This document shows, in pieces, positions 38,702 to 45,665 of a stretch of DNA of 64,000 nucleotides (its first letter is position 1; each line of letters starts with the position of its first letter). A program made the position numbers and the translations under genes. The DNA is from Pseudoalteromonas umbrosa (GTDB taxonomy: Bacteria; Pseudomonadota; Gammaproteobacteria; Enterobacterales; Alteromonadaceae), in contig NZ_JASJUU010000002.1 of assembly GCF_030125375.1 (NCBI RefSeq), positions 498,697-562,696 on the forward strand. The letters run 5' to 3'. The notes beneath the pieces were generated by a model. The model searched no databases. It had not been told where the DNA came from and saw only the letters and a program-made list of their open reading frames with translations.

Positions 38702-39797
38702 ATTCATTGCTCCAATTATTCATTGATAATGCGACCGCTTGTTCTACTGGTAGTGTTGGTGCTACACAGTGACCCGATACAACCTGATTTGTAATATTGA
38801 TGACCTCTAGTGGGTCATAGTCATTGGCATCAAATTGATACATGTCTGCCATACCAATTTGCTTTGACCACTGCTTACACTTACTGTGATACTGCAAGTT
38901 AATAAACGGCGTATTCACCATGTAGGCATAAACTGCTGCATGTAGCCTCATGCCAATCACTGCTTTAAACATTGCCATGCTTTGTAGTAAGCGCAGTGGA
39001 TTCACTGTATAACGAATACGTTTAACCGGTACATAACTTGGCATTTTGCGAAGAATTTGCTCGTGCACATTGTTATCGCCTAAAGTGCTGTGGTCGTTAA
39101 AATCTACAAGGTAAATATCTTCACGTGTCATTTCCCAAATAGCAGTCATCAACTTAACCGCTTTTCTGATTCTGGCTCGTTCACTTAACTGATCTGCTTC
39201 ACCAAAAGCGTTAATCGCTTGCTGACAGAAATTAAATGCAACACCTCTGCGCTCAATTGCTTGAATTGAATTGCCGAAGTAATGTAACAGCGAAGGTGCC
39301 AAATCAAATGTCTGCGCTATATTGGCATTCGGTGCAATCGCTTTCGCAATTTCAAAACTTTTCGCATCTCTTACACCGGTGAAATGACATTTGTTTAAAA
39401 ACTTCGCACACTGCTTTTCATCTGCTGTTGTTTTGAAATCCTCAATCCCAACACCAACTGCATAGCTAGATTGCTTGCCACACAGAGTGACCATATGACA
39501 CTTTTGTGCAATATCTCTGCTTGAATGCAATACAGAGCCACCACCAAAAACAATTTTCTTTGCATTAAACGCACGTTTGTAATGCGTTACTCTTTGGTGG
39601 CCTCTAAACAACATCGGCGCTTGACCTTGTACCTCTAGCTGTCTCACTAAGCCATATTGATTGCTGGCATTAACAGCGATGTTGTTACTACCGAATGTGC
39701 TTTTTGCACCTTCTATACTTGCTAACATCAGCGCATCGTCTCCGCTGTTGCGCATGCCGTAGTAACCAACAACATATATGTCGTGTTTGCTTTGCAT
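38658..39797 (-). CDS. Polysaccharide pyruvyl transferase family protein
   Basis: 379 residues. The N-terminus IYVVGYYGMRNSGDDALM is the family's glycine-rich start (CsaB/WcaK type), followed by KIVFGGGSVLHSS and a C-terminal half with VIGMRLHAAVYAYMVNTPFINLQYHSKC, in short GMRLHAAVYA, the other hallmark. Such enzymes add pyruvate ketals from PEP to polysaccharide sugars, though some relatives have other roles. A sigma-54 promoter precedes it. First of a two-gene unit with the GT2. Confidence 0.88.
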   Translation of the reverse strand: MQSKHDIYVVGYYGMRNSGDDALMLASIEGAKSTFGSNNIAVNASNQYGLVRQLEVQGQAPMLFRGHQRVTHYKRAFNAKKIVFGGGSVLHSSRDIAQKCHMVTLCGKQSSYAVGVGIEDFKTTADEKQCAKFLNKCHFTGVRDAKSFEIAKAIAPNANIAQTFDLAPSLLHYFGNSIQAIERRGVAFNFCQQAINAFGEADQLSERARIRKAVKLMTAIWEMTREDIYLVDFNDHSTLGDNNVHEQILRKMPSYVPVKRIRYTVNPLRLLQSMAMFKAVIGMRLHAAVYAYMVNTPFINLQYHSKCKQWSKQIGMADMYQFDANDYDPLEVINITNQVVSGHCVAPTLPVEQAVALSMNNWSNEYEQHQILSCYPSVQ

Positions 39798-39832
39798 GTG
39801 TAGTCCTCAACTCTGTGTCTATACCTAGATAT

Positions 39833-39848
39833 TGCAGGGGTTGTGCCA
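39833..39848 (-). promoter_or_regulatory. Sigma-54 promoter of the pyruvyl-transferase unit
   Basis: Minus strand TGGCAC-AACCC-CTGCA: full match to the -24 element and one mismatch in the -12 (TTGCA). GG and GC are exactly ten bases apart. It lies 36 bases before the gene. The octamer AATTTGCA at 39930-39937 stands 81 bases further upstream. Confidence 0.82.
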
Positions 39849-39929
39849 AAACAAAATTTAATTTTAAATTGTTTATTATCAATAATTTAAACTAGCACCG
39901 AAATAAATGGTGGGTATTTTCACTATGAG

Positions 39930-39937
39930 AATTTGCA
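39930..39937 (-). promoter_or_regulatory. TGCAAATT element upstream of the pyruvyl-transferase unit
   Basis: TGCAAATT on the minus strand, followed on the other side by a further ATGCAAAAT (39946-39954), giving a loose inverted pair. It is one of six copies in the five sigma-54 intergenic regions of the EPS locus. Proposed binding site of the resident regulator. Confidence 0.55.
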
Positions 39938-39970
39938 GAACGAAAATGCAAAATGCGGGGATTTTTAAAA

Positions 39971-39999
39971 TAAAAAAGCCAGTAAATAAGTTACTGGCT
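39971..39999 (-). terminator. Terminator of the sugar-transferase unit
   Basis: AGCCAGTAA-ATAAG-TTACTGGCT, nine pairs, then six T on the minus strand. It ends the WecG-fusion/sugar-transferase transcript before the next sigma-54 promoter. Confidence 0.88.
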
Positions 40000-40022
40000 G
40001 GATAAAGTGAAGGGATTGAATT

Positions 40023-40712
40023 TTAATATGCACCTTTTGCACCTACTACACATGGTACGGTTTTTAGTAAAATCTTAACGTCGCTCATAATGCTCTGCTC
40101 AACAATATACTGCTCGTCCAATTGCACTTGCTGTTCAAACGTCGTATCTGCACGGCCAGTTACTTGCCAAAGACCTGTTAAACCCTGTTCTGAATTTAAA
40201 CGTGACAGCTGTGCTGGTTTGTATTGTGCAACTTCCATCTCTAGTGCTGGTCTTGGACCAATTAACATCATGTCACCTCTTACAACGTTCAATAACTGCG
40301 GTAACTCATCAATCGAATATTTACGAATGAAACGACCAATACAAGTGATGCGAGGGTCATGGATATACTTTTGACATACACCCTCTCTAGAACTGTCTTT
40401 CTGGTCAGGCGCTTGGAAGCGCGGGTCGTCCTGCATATACATTGAACGGAACTTGTACATAGTGAAACGACGACCAAATTTACCTACTCTCGTTTGACGA
40501 AATACCACTGGCCCTTTGCTTTCTAGTTTAATCGCCAACATCAATAGTAATAATAGAGGGCTAATAGCTAATAAGCCTAGCGCTGCAACCGCTCTTTGGA
40601 ACCACACTGGAATGCCGTGGTGGACACCGTCAATATGGTGTTTCGTTACTTTCTTTACTGTTTTAGTTGATGCAGCTGTCACGTTTGTCGCAATTTTAGT
40701 TGTGATATCCAT
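40023..40712 (-). CDS. Polyprenyl-phosphate sugar phosphotransferase (EPS priming enzyme)
   Basis: 229 residues from the ATG at 40712, two bases after the preceding stop and with a GAGGG site; the frame is open further upstream inside the other gene. Monotopic phosphoglycosyltransferase: hydrophobic hairpin at 41-60 (AVAALGLLAISPLLLLLMLA), KFRSM (87-91), catalytic Asp135-Glu136 in SIDELPQLLN, and GPRP (152-155). It transfers a sugar phosphate from a nucleotide sugar to undecaprenyl phosphate, the first step of EPS repeat assembly. Only the compact catalytic domain is present, without the WbaP/CpsE membrane region. Confidence 0.93.
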   Translation of the reverse strand: MDITTKIATNVTAASTKTVKKVTKHHIDGVHHGIPVWFQRAVAALGLLAISPLLLLLMLAIKLESKGPVVFRQTRVGKFGRRFTMYKFRSMYMQDDPRFQAPDQKDSSREGVCQKYIHDPRITCIGRFIRKYSIDELPQLLNVVRGDMMLIGPRPALEMEVAQYKPAQLSRLNSEQGLTGLWQVTGRADTTFEQQVQLDEQYIVEQSIMSDVKILLKTVPCVVGAKGAY

Positions 40713-40714
40713 GA

Positions 40715-41971
40715 TTAAAGCCCTCTGATAGATTGTTTTAAAATGAAAACTCGGAATAAGAACACTGGGTTGCCAATGACATAGCGATTGAACTTGGATT
40801 TTGGCTCTTGCATTAAACGCCATACCCACTCTAAGCCCATTTCGCGCATCCAGAGCGGTGCTCTTGGAATTGCCCCAGAAAAGAAGTCAAATAAACCACC
40901 TACTGCCAATGCACACTGGCAATTTAAACGATGTTTGTTTTTAGCAAGCCATAGTTCCTGGCGAGGTGATCCTAGAGCCACCAGCAAAATGGTCGCTCCG
41001 CTTTGATTAATTTGCTCGATGATGTCGTCATCACTGTTAAAGTAACCGTGATGCGTGCCGCGAATGTCTAAGCCTGCATATTTTTCTTGTAATGCCTCGC
41101 CCGCTTTTTCAGCAACACCTTCTTTTGCTCCTAGCAAAAATAATGATTGTTCTGTTTGTACAGCCTGCTGACACAACAGTGGTAGCATGTCAGTACCGTT
41201 AACATTATCCGCTAAATCGATACCTGAATGCTGTGCCGCTATTCGCATGCCAGAACCGTCAACAAAGTTCTTATCGCTAGCACACAGCGTGCTGTGTAAT
41301 GCTTTATTGCTCGCAGCCAAGTTAATTGAATTCACATTAAGGAAGTAACCGACACGGCAGTTTGTCTGTGTTTGCTCGCTTTGACATACCCAATTAATCG
41401 CATCATGCATTTTGGTATTCGCGAACGGTATACCAAACATCTGGCTGTTACCTTGTGTACTGCCACCTTTTTTATACAGCGCCTTACACACAACTAACTT
41501 TAAAACCATCATCGCATCTTGAAGGCAGTTATGCTTCGCCTGAGCTTCCAGCAAGGTTAGCTCATCACTTGCAACTAAACCTGTAGCGCGATGTAACTGC
41601 AAACAATCATATAAACCCGCTTTTTCGCATGGTGATTTGAAGCGCTTTACATTTGGTATTGACGTTGTGCCGCGAATAATGGGGGTCCCAACAAAGTGAA
41701 CTTGACCCATTGCAACGTTAATAATGTTTGCGCTCGATTTGAATGGACCCACTTGCCAGCTATATAACTCAACCACATCACCGCCGACATCAATCCAGTT
41801 TTCACGTTTGATTGGTGCCTTTAAAACTAGCATGCTAAATAAAGTGTTTAAGATGTATAAAGGAAGCAAAGCGACCATCAAAACGATTGCAAACGTAAAT
41901 CTAATTACATTGCGTGTTGCACTTGTTTTTCCTGTAAATGCAATCTTGTGTTTGTTAGTTTGAGCAGCCAT
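40715..41971 (-). CDS. WecG/TagA/CpsF glycosyltransferase fused to a degenerate phosphoglycosyltransferase
   Basis: 418 residues. The C-terminal part (about 175-405) is a WecG/TagA transferase: VNSINLAASNKALHSTL, VDGSGMRIAA, NGTDMLPLL, LFLLGAKEGVAEKA and ALGSPRQELW. The N-terminal 165 residues look like a decayed copy of the next gene's enzyme: hydrophobic segment at 25-50, then INVAMGQVHFVGTPII (84-99) aligning with LNVVRGDMMLIGPRPA, and GLYDCLQLHRATG (119-131) aligning with GLTGLWQVTGRAD. The catalytic Asp-Glu and Pro-Arg-Pro are lost, so that module is probably structural or for membrane targeting. Strong GGAGG ribosome site. Confidence 0.88.
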   Translation of the reverse strand: MAAQTNKHKIAFTGKTSATRNVIRFTFAIVLMVALLPLYILNTLFSMLVLKAPIKRENWIDVGGDVVELYSWQVGPFKSSANIINVAMGQVHFVGTPIIRGTTSIPNVKRFKSPCEKAGLYDCLQLHRATGLVASDELTLLEAQAKHNCLQDAMMVLKLVVCKALYKKGGSTQGNSQMFGIPFANTKMHDAINWVCQSEQTQTNCRVGYFLNVNSINLAASNKALHSTLCASDKNFVDGSGMRIAAQHSGIDLADNVNGTDMLPLLCQQAVQTEQSLFLLGAKEGVAEKAGEALQEKYAGLDIRGTHHGYFNSDDDIIEQINQSGATILLVALGSPRQELWLAKNKHRLNCQCALAVGGLFDFFSGAIPRAPLWMREMGLEWVWRLMQEPKSKFNRYVIGNPVFLFRVFILKQSIRGL

Positions 41972-42006
41972 GTCACCACCTCCATAATCTCTGTTGTAGA
42001 GGTAGT

Positions 42007-42022
42007 TGCGAGGACTGTGCCA
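42007..42022 (-). promoter_or_regulatory. Sigma-54 promoter of the WecG-fusion unit
   Basis: Minus strand TGGCAC-AGTCC-TCGCA: exact -24 element, one mismatch in -12, GG-N10-GC spacing kept. It lies 36 bases before the gene, the same distance as for the pyruvyl-transferase gene. Confidence 0.8.
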
Positions 42023-42100
42023 AATGAAATAAAAAATTTAAAACTTTGAATTAACTTAATTTAATTCAAATTTTCAATTTTAGAGTGAATAGAATTTCTT

Positions 42101-42108
42101 AATTTGCA
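42101..42108 (-). promoter_or_regulatory. TGCAAATT element upstream of the WecG-fusion unit
   Basis: TGCAAATT on the minus strand, 78 bases upstream of the -24 element. The longer string CTTTGCAAATTAA is identical to that at 47127-47139 before the flippase gene. Confidence 0.55.
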
Positions 42109-42173
42109 AAGCACAACGAGAAGTGATTTTTAATTTAAAAAATATGGGAGCTACAATTTATTATACTTCCCTA

Positions 42174-42917
42174 CTACTTACTAAATTGTGGATAAATACG
42201 ACGAACTCTGTTAAATAACGCTGGCAGTTTACTGTTAACAACGGTGAGCTTTTTACCTTGTTGCTGGGCATCATTAAGGTCGCACTTAAGCAGCAGCTTA
42301 CTCACTTTAAAAATGATTTTATGGACCATTTTATCAAAAAAGCTATTTTTCAAAGGGCCATAATTAAAGTGACGAATATAATCCGTCATGTCTTTAGAGT
42401 GCGTGTTATTCCATTTATCCGAAATCAACTGAAATCCATCGGTGCTTTTAGCAAAATGCGCGACATGCCCATTCTCCCCCCAACCAATTCCTTTCGACTC
42501 GGCCACTGGGGTTTCAATCTCGCCAAGCACTTGTTCAAACCACGCGACTGCAGCAGAAGTATTGTGCACTAACATCACGCCTGAATTGATTTCGCCACTA
42601 AAACCGTGGGCCATATATATGAACTTATCAGCAACAAGTAGCGATTCAATCTGTGGGCAATCATCTTGTACGAATGCATCAGCATCAACAAACAACACAT
42701 TAATATAGCCCGCCTGTAACGCAGCTTTTAAAAGTAACAGCTTAAGCCAACAGCACTCTACCCCTAACGAGGTAAATAGAGGGCGAGTAATAACTACGTA
42801 GTCATACCCCATTTTTTTTGCATATCGCTTTTGACTTTTTATACAGTGGCTATAACGCCATTGGTAACCATTTAAAGCCACGCTAAATACCAGTGTCTCA
42901 TTTTTATTCTTTGTCAC
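42174..42917 (-). CDS. DXD-type glycosyltransferase (EPS)
   Basis: 247 residues from a GTG start with AAGGAG seven bases upstream. Cytoplasmic GT-A-like transferase: FVDADAFVQDDCP contains a DXD metal motif, EINSGVMLVHNT and YIRHFNYGP resemble the galactosyltransferase GT34/GT77 group. No signal or membrane helix. It stands alone between the WecG-fusion unit and the divergent LruC gene, with no convincing sigma-54 element of its own. Its acceptor and donor are unknown. Confidence 0.8.
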   Translation of the reverse strand: MTKNKNETLVFSVALNGYQWRYSHCIKSQKRYAKKMGYDYVVITRPLFTSLGVECCWLKLLLLKAALQAGYINVLFVDADAFVQDDCPQIESLLVADKFIYMAHGFSGEINSGVMLVHNTSAAVAWFEQVLGEIETPVAESKGIGWGENGHVAHFAKSTDGFQLISDKWNNTHSKDMTDYIRHFNYGPLKNSFFDKMVHKIIFKVSKLLLKCDLNDAQQQGKKLTVVNSKLPALFNRVRRIYPQFSK

Positions 42918-42958
42918 TTACCGCTCCTTAATATGAGTTCGTGCCTTTTTTAAATAAA

Positions 42959-42979
42959 GCAAACTCAACATAAGTTTGC
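42959..42979. repeat. Inverted repeat in the divergent GT/LruC region
   Basis: GCAAACT-CAACATA-AGTTTGC, seven-base perfect arms, about 40 bases upstream of the DXD glycosyltransferase gene. Possible operator. The rest of this region is very A-rich, with runs near 43035-43085. Confidence 0.4.
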
Positions 42980-43026
42980 ACAAGAAATATTTTTTCATTT
43001 TAAGAAATCTAAAAAATATGCGTATT

Positions 43027-43034
43027 AATTTGCA
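43027..43034 (+). promoter_or_regulatory. TGCAAATT element (reverse orientation) upstream of the LruC gene
   Basis: AATTTGCA on the plus strand, 64 bases before the -24 element. Phased A-tracts between it and the promoter may bend the DNA, as an enhancer loop requires. Confidence 0.5.
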
Positions 43035-43098
43035 AAAAAAACCTCCTTAAAAACACATAAAAAAACACAAAACACTGTAATTTAAACACTTTATTTTC

Positions 43099-43114
43099 TG
43101 GCACAGTTGCTGCT
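43099..43114 (+). promoter_or_regulatory. Sigma-54 promoter of the LruC-lipoprotein unit
   Basis: TGGCAC-AGTTG-CTGCT: exact -24 element, -12 with one mismatch to TTGCT, correct spacing. The expected transcript start near 43126 precedes the ATG at 43155, which is the reason for rejecting the longer frame from 43107. Confidence 0.82.
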
Positions 43115-43154
43115 CTTGTTTTATCAACTTAATCGAAAACAAGGTCTACACGTT

Positions 43155-44783
43155 ATGAGCTATTTCACAAAGATGTGCGTTTCTGCTGCACTTTGCACCA
43201 TGGCATCTAGCGCGGTTGCTGTACAGCTGGTCGATGGCAACTACGTATGGCAGTTCCAATCTGGGCAAGCGTGGCCAGGTGGATATAACCAAAATACAGG
43301 TAAACCAGACAGCTTAATTTATGCACGCGACGAGTATAGTAGTGATTTTTTCCAACGTATCAGCAATGCACTACCCGAAGCAAAAGTTAACGAAGCTTTC
43401 ATAACTGGTGACAGTGGCTCTACAATACACTTAGTAGAAGAAGCAGAAGTCTTTATTACCTTTATTCATGAAGGCGCCGGATATAAAAACTCTTTTGGTT
43501 ACTTCACTTTCGACCCAGAAAACCCGCCTACGTCAGCGGATCAAATACAAGAAACCATCGTATTTCCTAATTTGAGCTATCCACATTTGACCAACGGTCA
43601 CCGCGTCAGTATCGGCACACACCCTGCGGGCACCAGTATCGGCTTTTTCGTCGCAGCAAATGGTTTTTGGTACTACACTGGGGTTAAAAACTGGCAGATC
43701 CCTTACTACTATTCAATTTCATCGCTCAACCCTGAACCGACTGAAGACTTAAGACAGCATTGCGTGCTTTTATACGATGAGCAAGAACAAGAAGTGGTTA
43801 TTGGCTTCGAAGACTTACCGCGCACTTGGGGTGACAACGACTTTAACGATGCTGTTTTTAGTGTGCAAAGTAGTCCAGGCACCGCTATTCAATCGAGTAA
43901 CCTTGTTGTTATGCCCGAAGCCAACGACAGCGACGCTGATGGCATACCTGATGAACAGGACGAATTTCCGAATGATTTTAGACGTTCGCACAGTCAGTAT
44001 TTTCCTTCACAGACAGGAGTGTCAACACTCGCTTATGAAGATAATTGGCCACAGCGCGGTGATTATGACTTAAATGATTTAGTGGTGAAGCAACGCATAC
44101 AAACAACTTTTGATGCCAACAACGAGGTCAGTGGGTTTATTTTACATGGTTGGATCACTGCCCGTGGTGCCGCATATGAGAATGGCTATGCGCTTCGCAT
44201 ATTAGACTCAGCACCGGCGCTAATTGAAAAGGCCACTGTCACCATTGACGGTCAGACGTTTGAAAAGAATGTTGAGGAGTATCAAACAAATGCCGTGTTA
44301 CAACTTTGGAGCAATACACAGCTATTCACTCAAACCGGTGAGTCAGGCAAGTGTACGCACTTTAACACAGTGAAAGAATGCAGCTATTTCGAGCCAATAC
44401 CGTTTACACTCGATGTGACATTTGAAGCATCTCAACCTTCACTTAGCATCGCGGACTTAGACTTCTTTATCTTCAGAACAGCAGATCGCACCATTGAAGT
44501 TCACATGGCTGACTATCCGCCAACAGACTTATTCGACCAAACGCGCTTTGGTAAGGTGGATGACTCATCAGATCCAAGCCTAAACCGTTATTTTAGAACG
44601 GCTGATAACTTGCCATGGGCACTGACAGTGAGCGAAGAGTTTAACTACCCGCGTGAATATATTGATGTGTTATGGGCCTACCCTAACTACGAGACCTGGG
44701 TTGAATCAAGCGGTGCACAAGCACAGGATTGGTACAAAACCAGTGACAGAGACACCCACTACTACATGCCAGAATCAGAGTAA
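43155..44783 (+). CDS. Secreted LruC-domain / DUF4114 protein of the EPS locus
   Basis: 542 residues from the ATG at 43155, with a signal peptide cleaved near AVA (residues 1-22). A DUF4114-like block reads VVIGFEDLPRTWGDNDFNDAV; then an Asp-rich calcium-binding type segment, NDSDADGIPDEQDEFPND; then an LruC-type domain with YEDNWPQRGDYDLNDLVV and FILHGWITARGAAYENGYAL. Both domains share the G/W-D-x-D-x-N-D-x-V pattern, probably calcium sites. Such proteins are found in the periplasm or outside the cell; a role in matrix or EPS attachment is inference. Followed 13 bases later by a lipoprotein gene. Confidence 0.85.
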   Translation: MSYFTKMCVSAALCTMASSAVAVQLVDGNYVWQFQSGQAWPGGYNQNTGKPDSLIYARDEYSSDFFQRISNALPEAKVNEAFITGDSGSTIHLVEEAEVFITFIHEGAGYKNSFGYFTFDPENPPTSADQIQETIVFPNLSYPHLTNGHRVSIGTHPAGTSIGFFVAANGFWYYTGVKNWQIPYYYSISSLNPEPTEDLRQHCVLLYDEQEQEVVIGFEDLPRTWGDNDFNDAVFSVQSSPGTAIQSSNLVVMPEANDSDADGIPDEQDEFPNDFRRSHSQYFPSQTGVSTLAYEDNWPQRGDYDLNDLVVKQRIQTTFDANNEVSGFILHGWITARGAAYENGYALRILDSAPALIEKATVTIDGQTFEKNVEEYQTNAVLQLWSNTQLFTQTGESGKCTHFNTVKECSYFEPIPFTLDVTFEASQPSLSIADLDFFIFRTADRTIEVHMADYPPTDLFDQTRFGKVDDSSDPSLNRYFRTADNLPWALTVSEEFNYPREYIDVLWAYPNYETWVESSGAQAQDWYKTSDRDTHYYMPESE

Positions 44784-44796
44784 TTAGGAGCGCACC

Positions 44797-45408
44797 ATGA
44801 AAACAGTAACTAACTTAACCGCAATGTTCAGCATCACCCTACTGGCTACTCTGATGACAGGCTGTGGAGGTGGAGGCGGCTCTGAATCGAGCTCGCCAGC
44901 ACCCACTGCGACACAAACCAGTACGCAACCTGCTGCAACAGCAAATACAAGCACTGCAGCGAATGAACCACAGCAAACGGAGCCGGCACAAACACCAGAG
45001 CAAGAACCTGCGGCGACCATGGAAGACTTCATGCCGCAGGCTGAGCTTAAAGAGTCTGCAGCAACAGATTCGACAGACCTCTATGTTATGCCTGATTTTA
45101 AATTTAGAACCAGCGATGAAGTAACAATGGAGTTCAGTGGTGAAAACGTGTTTGGTGAATCATTAGCTGGAAGAACCATCAAAGTTTATTCGTTTGATGT
45201 CGAGGTACCCTCTGTTGAAGATGAACTGATGGGCAATAAAGCGCTTGTTGCCACTTTAAGATTTAATCCGTCAGGGCAGCTACAGCACACTCTCACGTTA
45301 CCACAGACTGCAAAAACGATGCTGGTTCGCGTGGATAGTATGTTAGAGACAAACCAAGTGCTGTTTCCGCTCGATTCAGACGAGACAATAGTCCATACAT
45401 TTAAGTAA
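44797..45408 (+). CDS. Putative outer-membrane lipoprotein, partner of the LruC protein
   Basis: 203 residues. Lipoprotein signal with lipobox LMTGC (Cys at residue 23), then GGGGG and a Ser/Thr/Pro/Gln-rich linker to about residue 85, which would hold the globular C-terminal part away from the membrane. The C-terminal 120 residues (YVMPDFKFRTSDEVTMEF onwards) look like a small beta domain; no family recognised. AGGAG ribosome site, 13 bases after the LruC gene, hence one operon under the sigma-54 promoter. Confidence 0.8.
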   Translation: MKTVTNLTAMFSITLLATLMTGCGGGGGSESSSPAPTATQTSTQPAATANTSTAANEPQQTEPAQTPEQEPAATMEDFMPQAELKESAATDSTDLYVMPDFKFRTSDEVTMEFSGENVFGESLAGRTIKVYSFDVEVPSVEDELMGNKALVATLRFNPSGQLQHTLTLPQTAKTMLVRVDSMLETNQVLFPLDSDETIVHTFK

Positions 45409-45544
45409 GCTCTCCAAGCCAAAGTGTGCTCTGCTTACGTGGAGTGCACTTTATTCCACCTTTTCACACGCCCTCACCCTGTCACAACAAAATTGTCGGA
45501 TCTTTATACGTTAGTCAGAATCTTTGTCTATGCTTGTTGCGGTT

Positions 45545-45569
45545 ATATTTATCACATCGTGATAAATAT
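45545..45569. promoter_or_regulatory. Perfect inverted repeat upstream of the EPS response regulator
   Basis: ATATTTATCAC-ATC-GTGATAAATAT, eleven-base arms and a three-base centre, about 95 bases before the regulator start. Looks like a dimeric operator. A possible sigma-70 pair, TTGGAA and TATATC, lies between it and the gene. Confidence 0.55.
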
Positions 45570-45665
45570 TAAATATCCGCTACTTTCTGACAAAAGTCTT
45601 TGGAACTCTGAGAGTTACACTGCTATATCTTAATAGAGAACAAAAATTAATAAAGGAGCGCTTGA

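Noticed and set aside
42931..42946. Sigma-54-like AGGCAC element before the DXD glycosyltransferase
   Set aside because: The -12 half reads CATAT without the required GC, and a start 12 bases downstream would cut off the gene's own ribosome site.
43107..43154. Earlier start for the LruC protein
   Set aside because: It would lie inside the sigma-54 promoter and put extra residues before a clear signal peptide.
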